Positions 1 to 11,830 of a DNA stretch of 64,000 nt are shown here, one piece after another; position 1 is the stretch's first letter; every line of letters begins with the position of its first letter. The stretch comes from Helopsaltes ochotensis. Taxonomy: Eukaryota; Chordata; Aves; Passeriformes; Locustellidae. A model generated the notes under the pieces. The model made no database searches. It was not told where the DNA came from and saw only the letters and a list, made by a program, of their open reading frames with translations. Both the position numbers and the translations under genes were made by a program. Location: NCBI GenBank assembly GCA_013400155.1, contig VXBM01000138.1, positions 869,671 to 933,670 on the forward strand. The letters run 5' to 3'.

Positions 1-862
1 AAATGCCTGGCAGTGCTGTTCAATAGTAGACCTGAACGGTGCAACACTGTGTGATCATTCTGTGGATTTTTGTGACTTTTCAGGTCAGAGTGGGGTTGGC
101 TGACTGCATAAAGAATGACCCAGGATGCTGACACACAGCAAAGTGCAGGGTATTAATGCCACGGTTACTGGATCATGTATCTGTTTAGGTGTTATTTTCA
201 TGCAACAACATCAGTTTCTGTAGAAAATATTCCTTTTGTCTTTCAAAAACGTACAACTTCCATGTTATAAAAGACTGAGAGAAATAGCTTTTATTCACCC
301 AGATTTTAACACAAATTATAAAGTTTTGGTGGAAAAAAAAAGTTTGGATGAGGAACAATGCCAAATTAATTTAAAATATTCGTAACACAATGCTAATATT
401 TGCATCTCCAATTTCGGTATTTATAGGATCAGAATAGTCTCCAATATTTGCTTAAACTGACTGTTATCACATGCATGCTGCCATTAAATTCACTTTATAG
501 AATATTCGCAGAAGGCAAACAAAAAGGAAGTAGAAAACTATAATGGAGAATTCAATTATTTTACTTGAGTTCATACAGACAGAAATATTTCATAAGTGTT
601 CATTCAATATTGGCACTCATTGCTATATCAGTAAATCAAATGTTCTGTAAGAAGAACCATTAAAACATGATCACTTTTCTTTGCTAAATTATAATTATAG
701 TTCTCTTCAATTGCTTGGGTCAGTGGTTAGTTGTCAATCAGGAGTGAAAAAAATCCATTATTGCATCATTCTTAATAAAAAGGTACAACTGTAGAATAGA
801 TATTCTCAGTGCAGGGATCAGAATCCATGGCATGTAAGACAAAGTTTTCCTGCTCTTAGCCT
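1..862. other. Unique AT-rich sequence, no gene seen
   Basis: I see no splice-bounded open frame, no repeat family and no RNA gene here. The sequence is AT-rich with short A and T runs, as expected for vertebrate noncoding DNA. Confidence 0.6.
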
Positions 863-998
863 AGCCCTGGCATTGTCCCAGGCCAGGTTGGATGGGGCTT
901 GGAGCAATCTGATCTAGTTGGAGGTATCCCTGCCAATGGCAGGAGGGGTTGGAACCAGAGGTCTCTTCCAATCCAAGCCACCCTAATATTCTGTGACA
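863..998 (+). mobile_element. CR1: CR1 LINE, 3' end fragment
   Basis: This is the last ~135 bp of a CR1 retrotransposon in plus orientation. The order of landmarks is the familiar one: a CCCTGGCA... start, GGCCAGGTTGGATGGGGCTT, a GAGCAA..CTGATCTAG block, CCTGCCAATGGCAGGAGGGG, TTGGAACCAGA, and a closing TCTTCCAATCCAAGCCA..ATTCTGTGA. CR1 is a non-LTR element whose copies are usually truncated at the 5' end and lack a poly-A tail, ending in a short octamer-like repeat, which fits. No coding potential remains in this piece; the overlapping minus-strand frame is antisense and meaningless. Confidence 0.9.
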
Positions 999-3811
999 GC
1001 TGGAATGAAAAATGAGAGTTTTGGTTAGATCAGAGTACAGGTGCCTTCTTTTCCTGTCTGAGAAACAGGGTTTAGGTGTGGCAAGTCTTGAGATTTCCAG
1101 ATTACTGAGAAGAAGACTGTGTGATCTCAAAAAGAGGAAACCAATATTATTGGAAAAACACAGTTGTCTCTTCGGGAGAAAAACATCCACTAAAACTAGC
1201 AATAACCCAGTGAGACTTATGGGTTGTTTTAGCATTTCCAATCTATAAGGTGAGAGTAGTAAAGTATTAAAGAAATTATACGAACATTTTAAATCAAGGA
1301 ACTCTGAAACTAAGTCACTCTGAAAGGCTTTTGGGGAAAAAATATTTTTAACTGGTAGGTGAGAGTTAACAGACTAGTTGAGCTACTTCTCAGAATATGA
1401 AGAAATTCTAGAAACTTCCTATAGCTTTGATACATTAGCAATTTTAATAAAAATAGATTATATCTCCAGAAACTACCTGGCACTCTAAATACATGTTCTC
1501 TCCCTGAAGATCCCTTTTGTGACTCCACTGTCACTCTAGGGGTGAACAATAAAGCATCTCTTCTCTCTCCAGCCTGCTACTCTTAGTGCTTTTGAATCCA
1601 GCCCATGCAGTGAAAATGGCCTTTTGCCTTCTCTAACTTTCTGCAGTTCATCAACTGACTGTTGCAGCGTAATAGATCCCCCTGCAAGAAAGGTGCTAGA
1701 GAATTTGGGACTATAAAGATGGAACCTCCAGACAGTCATTCAACCAGCCTTGCTAAAGACCAAGTCTTTCACGTTACCAGCAAATTACCTGGCATCCCAA
1801 GGGGCTCAATTTAACAACAGTGATCATCAAGCCAGTTTATTGCTACCTTCTCTTGGGAAGTTAAAAGGCTCTTTCCTCTTTTCTTCTGTGAAACTCTTTA
1901 GCTTCAGAGTATCTGGTTTAACAAGCTCAGCTCAACATGGAATTATCTATAGAGGTATTTCTTTATTCCTCTCACCTCTGTCTTCCCCCCGACCTTATTA
2001 AGAGGGTAAAAACTATCTGGGATTAACTACTGCCTCTCAATAAATACAAATTACAGGAGAAAACTGACTTAATAATTATTTTGCAATGTGCCTGTTACTT
2101 GATATGTAATTGCTTGTCTGCTCTTTTGTGCAGAATTGTGACTGTGTTTACACAAGAATCTCAGCATTATGACTCTCAAGGTTTGGACTTTGAAAAGCTA
2201 AACCAGTTCTGCCATAATTATGAATTTGAAATAAAACTAAACTGGATCTCACTTCAGTAAGGAAACAGCAGGTGGGCAGAACAAAAGCCACATCTATCAT
2301 TTTCTTGAGACTGTAATAAATCCTCTAATCTTTTAGACTTATAAGACTGTTCATGTCTATTTCAGTCAAAACAATTTCTCATTCGGTTGCTTTTAACATC
2401 ACCAAAGTCTGCTAGATTTTCATTATATCAAGTATTACCTTGTAACACTGTCCTCATCCCCTTATTTTTTTAAAGCCCGGAGAAACCCTAGGGTATATAA
2501 AATTCAGCAGAATAGCATGCATACAATATACACCTACGATTGGAGGCAGGAGCTGCCTTATTTTACTAGCAAAATCAACTCTGCACCACAAAAGTAGCAC
2601 ACTCCCAGACGTAAGGATAAGAGACCTTCCTCCAGGCTATGGATTATAGCTCATGTATTTGGGTTACATTAGCATTTCACACTACAGAGGCTCGGTTCAG
2701 CCATAAATTCCACCAGCGTAACAGAGGATGAGGAGTCTGAGGCTACAGAACTTTACCTGGTGTGGTCTGCACTCTCTCCTCACCAGTTTTATGTAGAGGG
2801 ATCTACCACAGCTGCAAAAGCAGTCACAGACAACAGAGGAGTACAGCCCTCAGCTGTGTTTAAAATATGCCTTGTGCATGGATCCTGCCTCTTTGCAAAC
2901 ACCCATATACTCAAAGATTTCTAAACACTTTCACTTAAGGCTAGGAAAAATGTTATTAAATGAGCAGAGCTCCATCTAAATCACACATTGCTGATGCACA
3001 AGGCATACTCCTAAATTCTTGAAGCTGGGGAATTATGTCCCTCAAGGATATGCTTCCTGCAGGTGTAGGATGTAACATCTCTTTTTTCCTCATATATCTT
3101 TCTATTCCTTTTGCATGACAGATTTAATTTGACCTGTGTGTTAGAAGGGGCAGTGCACAGTGGGCAGTGAAGTTACTCAGCAGTGACTTTTCTCCACCCC
3201 AAACACCCACACTGCACTCAAAAAGGACTCATGGAGAAAATGAGATTATCAGTCTTCTCCTTCCCCTCCCAATCTCCCCTTTATAAAATCTGCACCTGAG
3301 TTTGCTTCGGCAGCATAACACCATTGTTTTATTCTATCCAGCAGGTACTGAGAGATGTGGATTATAACATTTGGGATTGTTCCTTTTCCTGTTCTTCCTG
3401 CAGGAAGGGGAAATGTTATTTGTATATTAATACAAGAAGTAATAATTAACTGTTATATAAACATAATTTCAGCATGGAAAAACATAATAACACTTATTAT
3501 ATTAGTTTCCCTGTTATCAAGGCTTCACACTGCTGAGAAGGATTTGGATGATGGGACCCAAGGCAGCCGCAGCCCTGGGGAATGCAGGAGTAATGGGGCT
3601 GTCCTGGGGATGCTCAAAGGCATGGACCCCAAGCCCCAGAGCAGACAACATTGGAAGATGTGCCCTGAGGCCAAAGACCCTGAAAGCTGTTATTAGCAGT
3701 GAAGCTCACAAATACAATCAAATTCACAATCTGGAAAACTTTTGATTTATGACAAACTTGCAGAAAACCTTGGATTTACATGCATATTAAAAAAAAATAA
3801 ATGGATGAAAT
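999..3811. other. Unique sequence, no gene seen
   Basis: Several open frames of 60-113 codons occur, but none shows a recognisable domain or convincing splice sites. The block 2600-3300 is slightly richer in G and C, without a repeat I know. A 12-base match to the start of U6 snRNA at about 3304 does not extend. Confidence 0.5.
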
Positions 3812-3940
3812 NNNNNNNNNNNNNNNNNNNNNNNNNNNNNNNNNNNNNNNNNNNNNNNNNNNNNNNNNNNNNNNNNNNNNNNNNNNNNNNNNNNNNNNNN
3901 NNNNNNNNNNNNNNNNNNNNNNNNNNNNNNNNNNNNNNNN
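3812..3940. other. Assembly gap (run of N)
   Basis: 129 undetermined bases. The left flank ends in an A-rich stretch with ATGGATGAAAT and the right flank opens with AAATTTTTTC, so low complexity may have stopped assembly. The size is not the usual 100-base placeholder, so it may be an estimated gap length. Frames crossing it are artefacts. Confidence 0.99.
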
Positions 3941-4319
3941 AAATTTTTTCCTCCTTTCCTGACAATTTATCTTTTTTGTGGCCTTTTGTTGTCTTTGTTG
4001 ATTTCTTTTAGAATTTCCAGTGTTTGCCAGCCTGCTTTTTTAATGAGTAGCACAAATTCTACACACTAAATGGATCAAAGACCTCCGTAGGTTGAAAAGA
4101 ATTAAATAATTACACTTGCAATCCTTGCACATACAATTGCAATACACTTGCACACAACTCTGAAATTAATACACATTAAAATGATATTATATTTCTTATA
4201 AGATTGTACCTTTAATCCATATACAGTATATAGTTAACTCCCATTTTTTATATTTCTTTCCTTTTGTTTTCCATTTTTAGGGATCTTTTTGTTTTTCCTT
4301 CCTGAGTACACTTTGTAGT
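3941..4319. other. AT-rich sequence between gap and old LINE
   Basis: T-rich, with a small cluster of related words around 4110-4160 (ACACTTGCAAT, TTGCACATACAATTGCAA). It could be further decay of the LINE that follows, but I cannot align it. Confidence 0.4.
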
Positions 4320-5060
4320 TGCCTTTCAGAAATTTCTTCTTATTGATTTCAGCCTAATTCTCTAATATACCATAATGTCTCTGAGTTACTCTTCTGTCCT
4401 CTAAATTGATATAACCACTCCCAGCCTGAAGTCCTTCCACTTCTCGTAAATATATTTGCTATTCTGTCATCCAGGTCTTTAATGAAAAAATTAAATAATA
4501 CACATCCCAGAACTGCTGTATGTGGGGCCAATTTGAAAGAGTCTTCTAGTCTGGCAGAAAAATACTGAGAAGTCTTCTCTGAGTATGAAGGGTTTTTTTT
4601 TTCCCCAACCAGTTCTTCATCTGCATCAGCTGCATTTGATCAAGACTGCATTTCCTAAATTCATTTGTAAAAATGCCATCCACATCAAAAGAATTACGTA
4701 AGTCAGACTATCAAATCCATCTAGTGCTTCCCGCATATCCTCTTGGCCAGCTAACATGTCAAGAAGAAAATTCAGAAGGCTTGGCATATTTTGTCAAATC
4801 CTGACAAATCCATATTGCCCTTTCCTTAGCACCTTATTATCTACCAGCTGCACAAAACCAGATTAATGATTTATTTTTCCTATGTCTTTTGGGGTATCAA
4901 AATGTGGTCAGATGCTTTTAAAGTCCTTGAGATCTTTCTGCCATTCTAAATATCAGTATTTTGCCACTGGTGTTTCTTTTGTCCTCTGAACCTCTTCTTC
5001 ACACCTCTCTGGAAATAATGTTTTTGTGCCTTGGCTAACATTTTGAGCTATTTGAGGGTG
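4320..5060 (-). mobile_element. Ancient CR1/L3-type LINE, RT-domain fragment
   Basis: Read on the minus strand this is a heavily decayed reverse transcriptase of the CR1/L3 LINE group. A frame at 4531-4349 gives VLGCVLFNFFIKDLDDRI. This matches the RT block usually written GVPQGSVLGPVLFNIFINDLDD, at roughly 4513-4460. About 200 bp upstream in the element (plus-strand 4698-4740) the frame reads DMREALDGFD, where active copies have a D-K-G-E-A-V-D-V-I-Y-LDFSKAFD motif. The spacing fits. The plus-strand text also follows the order seen in old amniote CR1 copies (CAGTTCTTCAT..., ...CAAATCC, ACAAATCCATATTG, CCTTATTATCT). Stops and indels are frequent and it cannot be functional. Boundaries are approximate because both ends fade into unique sequence. 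Confidence 0.75.
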
Positions 5061-6114
5061 TCTTTCAACTACAGAAAGACAATACATCCAATTAACTCTG
5101 ATCTCTTCTTTCCTTACTTTAAACTATTTTTTCCCTTTTCTATTTTGTTTTCATAAATTTGTTTCCATAACAAGCTTATTTGAAAGAAAGGTATTTTAAA
5201 TGTGATCATTTCTAATATCATGTACCACTAAGCACTTTCTGCACATTTTTTCCATGATAAAATTAAGGATTTTTTTGGAAAACATAGCTCTACACAGATA
5301 ATAAGCTGATGAACTGGAGCTAGAACCAGCACTGGGATTCAATCATCTCTGCTGGCAAATTGTTATAATGCCCATGCTTCTGGACACAGCCAACCAGCCA
5401 GAAAATTTCTGGATGTAGTTCAAGTGTTAGTACAGGTTGGGGACCATTCCCAAATGGCAGCACGGATGTGACCATGTTGTGCTGGAGGCTAAGAGAGTTT
5501 AACAGCGTGGATGTGACAGACTGTGCCAGTTGGCTTCAGTGGCAGAGGATGATCCCTGGCACTCTTTGGTTTATTAGTACAGACCTAGCATTTATTTCCT
5601 GATATTTTCCTTATCCATCAGAAACTAGGTAAGTTCAAATCCCTCTGTCCCACCACTCTTTACGTTTATGTGTCACCATTATGTGCTTAATAATTCCTCA
5701 TCAACACATTCTATGGACTTGGCAGTCTATAGGAGTCACGTATGCCTTTTATCTCAATCCATGGATATTTGATAAGTCCATATTTCACTTTCCTCTTTGT
5801 TCATATTTGATTTATTTTTTCCTAAATATAAGGCAATACCTTCTACATTTTTCTTTCCTTTCATTCCAGGGCAAGCAGTTCTTTTCTCAATCTTTCTACA
5901 TTTTACATAAAGTCAGAAAACAAAAATTCCAGTAGTCTGGATGATGGGCTGGAGACACAAGCTTCAGTAAAAGATTCACTGTAAATTTTATTTTATTTCA
6001 AATAGCAAAGAAATGGGTTTCTGAGAAAATGACCCACTTCTTGAATTTGATATTTGACTCTTCTTCCTGCAAAATGACAAAAACTTGAGATCAGTATTTT
6101 TACACTTTTGGTAA
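5061..6114. other. Unique sequence, no gene seen
   Basis: No repeat or domain recognised. A slightly G+C-richer patch at 5330-5560 contains two similar phrases (CACGGATGTGACCATG and GCGTGGATGTGACAGA), which may be a very old local duplication. Confidence 0.4.
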
Positions 6115-6158
6115 ATATATATAACATATATATAACCATATATATATAATATATATAA
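6115..6158. repeat. (AT)n-rich microsatellite
   Basis: Interrupted TA dinucleotide tract with AACA and AACC interruptions. It supplies the tyrosine/isoleucine-rich stretch of a 202-codon antisense open frame (6596-5988), which is why I do not believe that frame. Confidence 0.9.
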
Positions 6159-6839
6159 CTGATTATTAGAATTTATGCAATATTTAACTCTGCATGTTTT
6201 TTCAGATGTTTCAGTCATTCCAGGTGCACACAGGGACAACAGCCTGTTCAAGCACAGCATATTGAACAATGGAGACTTTGTACAACCAACCATTTCATCA
6301 GGTGTAATGATAAGCAATGTACTTAAAATGCATGTTCTAGACCCCATAATTAACAAAACATTATAGTGCAACCAAAGCAGTATAGAGGGGGGAAAAGTCA
6401 CATAAAACTTACACAAAGAACCTGAAAGTTTGTTTTTTTCCACATCCATACACAGATAGGAATATATATGCTGGAAGGAGAGGAAAAAACCCCAGGCCCT
6501 CAGTAACTGCTGAGCCATTGAAACAGTTTTCACAACATCATAGATAATTACAATTATCCTTCTCTTAGGGACACTGGAACTGCCAATTTTCTGCAATTGA
6601 AAATAAATAAATAATTCAGAACAGATGTTGACTACTCATCCCAGTTTAGTAGACAGCTTTAGGCAAGTTTGTCAGCACAAAATTTGAAAACAGTGATAGA
6701 CCATAAAAATAGTTCTTCTATTTACATGGTTTTTTAAGTTTCATTTTGTTTTCCTTTTTCTGTTTATCTTTTAATAGTTTGACAAAGTTTCCAGTTTGTC
6801 ATAGGATGATTTAGTCCAGTGGAAGAAAAACCACAACGG

Positions 6840-6868
6840 TTCTAATCAAAATTCCATTTTGATTAGAA
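6840..6868. repeat. Perfect 13-bp inverted repeat, 3-nt loop
   Basis: TTCTAATCAAAAT, then TCC, then ATTTTGATTAGAA. The arms are exact reverse complements. The stem is AT-rich and lies in otherwise unique sequence with no gene beside it. Confidence 0.95.
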
Positions 6869-7267
6869 GTTCAAAGTGGGAACCTGTTTAGTAACCAGGA
6901 GAAAACTCTAGTGCCTGTGGGTGGCACTGTAGGTATTTGATCATTAATTATTAACATAACCAGGCGGTGACTGTTGTGGTCCTCACACAACTGTCAGGTG
7001 AAAGTTCTTCAGCACACCTGTGACATTCACTAGAAATGAGATTCACATGAACAAAAGATCTTTGTTCTGTTCTTTTGACTACCAAAACTTATCAGTGCAT
7101 CAAGCTGACTATTTCATGTGATATTATCTGCTGTATTTTGCCTCTGTGGTGATGATTGCTTTGTTTAGGTTTGGATAAACTCTTCAGTCACTGCTGAAGT
7201 ATTCTGAACTCCATGAACATTGGCATTATGATATCCCTTATCTTTGCCTGAAGTTTAGGGGTTTTTT
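6869..7267. other. Unique sequence, nothing seen
   Basis: No gene, repeat family or RNA recognised between the hairpin and the pyrimidine tract. Confidence 0.5.
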
Positions 7268-7308
7268 CCTTTTCTTTCCCCCCCCCCCCCTTTTTTTTTT
7301 TTTTTTTT
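7268..7308. repeat. Poly-pyrimidine tract (T/C, C13, T18)
   Basis: A TTCCTTTTCTTTCC lead-in runs into 13 C (7278-7290) and then 18 T (7291-7308). All pyrimidine for about 40 bp. Homopolymer lengths are prone to sequencing error. Confidence 0.97.
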
Positions 7309-10214
7309 GGTGCTTGTAACATGCAGACACACTCTCTTCCAAATATGCGAATTTTCAAGGAGTAATATCATCTATCTGCTCATTGTTCTAATAAATAGAC
7401 AAAAAACCCCCACCCTGCACAGCCTGGTTGTTGTAGCCAAACACAGATATTTTTTAATTTTGGTGGGGTTTTCGGGTCATTTTGGTTGGCCAGTCAGTTG
7501 GTCAGTTTGTTGGAGTTTTTGGGGATTTTTTGTGTTTGTTGTTGTGTTGGCATGTTTTTAGGAGAAATTTACACAGGTGTAATAAGAAAGTTATTTTCCC
7601 TTTAGCCCCATTTTAAATCTTTCCATTCTAGTGGATGCTGCAGTTAAGAATTTCACTATATTTTTACTCTTTTGGAAAGAAAGTAGGATCCTCTCAACTC
7701 CTGATAAAGCCTGAATGCTGCTCGTATGTCAAGGCAGCCAATACTGAAAATACAAGGCATTAGTCCTATGACCCAGCAGTTCCTTAGTTCAGTCAATCAT
7801 CCTACTGCTGGATGACTGGGGATATACTCTGGATTTACAAACATCTCAGTTCTTTCAGTTAAGATGTACCATGAATTAAATTGTGACATTTTGCTACATG
7901 CACTTTGGAACTATGCCTGTACCATCAAATTAACACCCAGTACATTTCTGGGCTTTCCAATAGAAGCATCTATATTATCAATACCTCCCACTGTTAAATA
8001 CTTAGAACAGTGTCTGACTTGTTTGGGTTTGCCCCAGTTTGAAATTTCCTAAAGAGTCCTTGGAAACAGTAGATTTTTAAACACGATTTCCAACAGGCAG
8101 TTTGCATTGTAGCCACTCCGTCTTCAGAGTCTGAGCTAGAAGTTAGCTCCTCCCTGCCAGCTGGCCAGGAATATTCCCAAGGACATTTTAATTTATTCGT
8201 GTAAATGTAGCCAAAGGGAATTCAACCCCAGAAATGTGTCTGAGATATTTCTTCAGGTGAGATTAAAAAAAAAAATAAAAAATAATCCCTCCTTCTACTT
8301 CTTCCTCTTGCTACACTCCTTATAGCTCCTTCAGTTGAAGAGGTTTACATAGCAGAATGTCATTAAAAGATACACTGAAGGTATTAAATCATTGCAAGTT
8401 TTGCTAGCTGTATCTCTGGCTTTAGATTAAATTAAACTTCATAGTTCTGACAGACAGAGTATGAAGACTCCCTATGAATTTCCCATGTGGAAAAAAAACC
8501 CAAAAGTATCTACTGTACAGAGGCAAATATTATTGGCAAATACCATTGCAATGTTTTACCAGAGTAGGTCAGAATGAGTCATTTCTTGTCATCTTTAGAA
8601 TCTGTCTCTCCTTACTAGCTGTTTTTTGACAAGATTTTTATTTCCAATGGGTTAGTTCTTGGGGGATGCAGTTATGGGAAGATTGAAAGGAAAGGGCACA
8701 CTCACTATTCTGTGTACTTCAGGCATTATGACTGAATGAAAAGTACTGTGAGATATCCTAAAATATTGCTATACAAGGGGAAACATCCTTTCGTTTGTAA
8801 CTATGTTTTTTATCATTTGCAAACGGCTCAAAACTGTAATTATATTTAAATTCACACTAAATACAAAAAGAAATTAAAATGGGATTTTAAATACTTTGTT
8901 TTATACCCTAAATAAAGCTGAAAATATGTGCAGTGGGCCAAGAGATTGAAGCACAGACTTCAGCTGTGTTTGGAAAGTAAAGCCCTCTGACAGTGTGTGC
9001 TACAGGAGTGCTGCTCCTGTACAGGTACAGTATGTTTCCTGTCAGTGATTAACAACAAACATTGCATAGGACTTCATCCTTGTCTTCTATCTCTCATTTG
9101 TAAGTGTGTCTGCTGTTCCTGGTTTTTTTTTCATCCAAATTGATTGTAACCATGATTCCCAGTCCAACCTTTAAACTGACTCTTCAGGAATACATTCATA
9201 AAGAACATTTATATTTTTAAAATATGATACCTCAGGAAAGTAGGTAGAAAAATACTTTGCCAAAATTAGCACATAATTTTGCTTTTACACTGAGGACAAG
9301 TCATTTTTATGGGGAGAAATTATTTGCAGACTTGTGGTAAACAAAATTCACCACCATGCAAAACACAGTAACAGTGAAATGTATCTACTGGTATTCAGAA
9401 AAACACCGTCCAGTGTGTTGACTTACATTATTTTGGATACACACTGGAATGATTGTACTCCTAATGCTACTTAAAAGGTCAATATTTATCACGCTGTGCA
9501 ATTTTCCCAATGTCTTAACTGCATGTACAGTCCATACTGTGACAGGATATGAACCTTTCCAAGCTTCGCTGCAATTACCCTTAGACCACCCATTGGGATA
9601 AGAAAGTTTTTCTGCCATTTCCAGTGGCAGCAGTAACTAGCACATGTTGCTAAGGCTGGATCTGCAGCATGGTATGTGCATACGAATGTTGCTCCTCCCA
9701 CTGCATCCCTGCTCGTGTTATCCTCTTACCTCCCTGCCCTGAAATCATCCTGACACCAAATGATTTTGGATCAACTCTCCTAGTAGGCCTGGAGCAGTTG
9801 ACAGGAATATTTAGGACATATTTTCCTCCCTTTTCCTCCTAACTGACCCATAAAATGCCCTTTATGCATGATGGTTGTATAAATATCCTTTCTGACCAAT
9901 GCATCTGTGTTTTCTTTTCACAAGAGCAAGAGTATGAGAGAGAAAGAGGAAGAATTTACACTCATGCTCTGTCTGGACACACAGATGGGATGCAGCCAAA
10001 GATAATTGCCATAGAACACCCCTCACATCATGTTGGTCCCCCAGTCATTCAAACATTATAATCAATGTACAAAAGGACCTAAGATTATTTACCAATTTAA
10101 TGAGGAAGATGAAAGTTTACTAGACACTGAATTGCACTATAACTCCAAGGGCTAGAAGAACAGGCTGCTAAAATGATACTGTTTAATGCAATAAATATTC
10201 CTTGAACATAATCA
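7309..10214. other. Unique sequence, no gene seen
   Basis: T/G-rich at 7450-7560, then ordinary AT-rich sequence. The 9540-9720 patch (about 70-codon antisense frames) is a little richer in G and C but has no domain I recognise. No exon with both splice signals stood out. Confidence 0.5.
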
Positions 10215-10652
10215 AGTTCAAAGGAGGGTCCCCAAGATTATTTAAGAGGTGGAGCACCTCTCCTGTGAGGAAAAGCTAGGAGAATTGGAATTGTTCAGCC
10301 TGGAGAAGAGAAGGCTTCAGGGGGACCTAAAAGAAGCATCCCAGTACATGAAAAGGTCCTACAAGGGAGATTGAGAGAGACATTTACAAAGGCACAGAGT
10401 GACAGGACAAGGGGGAATGGCTTCAAGCTGACAGAGAGTAGGTTTAGATAAGATATTAGGAAAAAATTCTTTACTGTGGGGGTGGCGAGGCACTAGAAGA
10501 GGTTGCCCAAAGATGTTGTAGATGTCCTATCCCTGGAAGTGTTCAAGGCCAGGCTGGAAGAAGTCTAGTGGAAGGTTTTCCTGTCCATGGCAGGAGGGTT
10601 AGATCTAGATGATCTTTAAGATCCCATCAAGCCCAAACCATTCCAAGATTAC
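10215..10652 (+). mobile_element. CR1: CR1 LINE, 3' part (~440 bp)
   Basis: Plus-strand CR1 covering the end of ORF2 and the 3' UTR. Recognisable in order: GGAGCACCTCTCCTGTGAGG, a GAGAATTGGAATTGTTCAGCC block, GAGAAGAGAAGGCTTCAGGG, GACAGGACAAGGGGGAATGG, TTAGATAAGATATTAGGAAA, GAGGCACTAGAAGAGGTTGC, CCTATCCCTGGAAGTGTTCA, and a terminal ATCTTTAAGATCCC...CAAACCATTCCAAGATT. The 5' truncation is the usual result of incomplete target-primed reverse transcription. Frames are broken. Another CR1 of a different subfamily starts directly at its tail. Confidence 0.93.
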
Positions 10653-10795
10653 ACAGAAAATGCTCCCCAAGGAAGTGGTCATGGCACCAAACCTGTCAGA
10701 ACTCAAGGAGACACTGGACAACGCTTTTAGTCATGTGGTGTATTTTTGGTAGGTTCTAGATCCCTTGAAACTTGAGATATTCTATGATTCTATGC
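10653..10795 (+). mobile_element. CR1: CR1 LINE of a second subfamily, 3' end
   Basis: This 143-bp piece has the 3' end seen in a distinct avian CR1 group: GGAAGTGGTCATGGCACCAA, CCTGTCAGAACTCAAGGAG, GGACAACGCTTTTAGTCATG, then CTTGAGATATTCTATGATTC. It begins at the tail of the preceding CR1 with no intervening unique DNA. It either inserted at that tail or represents a 5'-truncated copy landing on the tail repeat. Confidence 0.85.
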
Positions 10796-10959
10796 TTTCT
10801 CTTAGTCAGCAAACATCCCAGGAAACCATTGGTAAGGATTTTTATTATACCTGCTTTTTTCTAAATATTGCAGTAATTATGAAGTAAAAATTATGTTTAG
10901 GAATATTATTACTAGTAGTCAAACTACTGCTATTTCTACCACTATTAGACTTAAGAATA

Positions 10960-11830
10960 GGAAAGAAAGTAATCTGGATGGCTTTACACCCATTAATTTA
11001 CTATTACATTATCCAGGAGTAAGAAGATATTTTAAGAGGAGGAATAATTAAATATATAGAAGTAAATGGAAAGTAGGGTAAAATGTCACATGGATTCACT
11101 GAAGATAGATCACATTAGCCTCAGCAGATATTTCTTTTTGATGAGTTAATTGATTTTCTAGATAAAGGAAAGGCAATAGGTTTAATCCAACTGGACTTCA
11201 GTAAATCATTTGACATGTCGCCATACGGGAAATCATTGGTTAAAATGCAGAAGACACAGATTAGTATAAGAATTAGATACAAACAAATGAAACAACATAA
11301 GGGAGTAGTGAAAAAGTGTTATTGACTTTTAGAGGTTAGGAATAACTTAAAAGTTGAGTCAAGTATTGTTCTTGAGGTTTTCCCAGAACTAGTGCTTAAG
11401 AAATTGATCATAATATCTTTATTACTGATCTTGGCACAAGTCTGCTGCTAATGCACAATGTTAGAAGTCATTGTTGGTAAAAGGAGCTTGAGGATTGTAC
11501 TAAAAGATATGAGAAATATTTATTGTAAATTTATACAAAGTGCCAGAGATTGCACTTTATTTAACAGGAAGAATTTCTTCTGTAAGGTGGGGAATCATCC
11601 ACTAGAAAATGCAAAAGAAGTAAAACACCTTGGAATTCTGATCAATCACAGGAGAATTATGTGAAAATGAAAGGACAGGTTTATCTAGGAAAGAAAAAAT
11701 TTACATCAGTGTTCAAGTCTCTGGTGAGTGGTCATCTAGAACATTGTTCAGATTCTTAGGCATTTTCCTTTAAGAAAAAGACAATGACACTGGAACAGAA
11801 GAAGAGTTAAACTAAACCAATGAGTTAGAC
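10960..11830 (+). mobile_element. Ancient CR1-type LINE, RT-domain fragment
   Basis: A very diverged plus-strand LINE that follows the old CR1 type shared with turtles and crocodilians rather than young bird CR1. Landmarks: CATGGATTCACTGAAGATAG at 11091, then GATTTTCTAGATAAAGGAAA leading into LDFSKSFD at 11191-11214 (active elements: LDFSKAFD). After it come TTATTACTGATCTTGGCACA, GAATTTCTTCTGTAAGG, ACACCTTGGAATTCTGATCA and ATCACAGGAGAATTATG, with CTGGTGAGTGGTCATCTAGA and GACACTGGAACAG near the end. That is the correct order through the RT and its C-terminal region. All frames are interrupted; the 68-codon frame at 11458-11664 is a scrap of it. Confidence 0.8.

Noticed and set aside
3303..3316. 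GCTTCGGCAGCA match to the 5' end of U6 snRNA
   Set aside because: Only 12 bases agree; nothing of the conserved U6 body follows.
3742..4011. Open frames on both strands across the N run
   Set aside because: They exist only because unknown bases carry no stop codons.
5988..6596. 202-codon minus-strand open frame, the longest in the window
   Set aside because: It runs through an AT microsatellite (Tyr/Ile repeats), has no domain, and its composition is what AT-rich DNA gives by chance.
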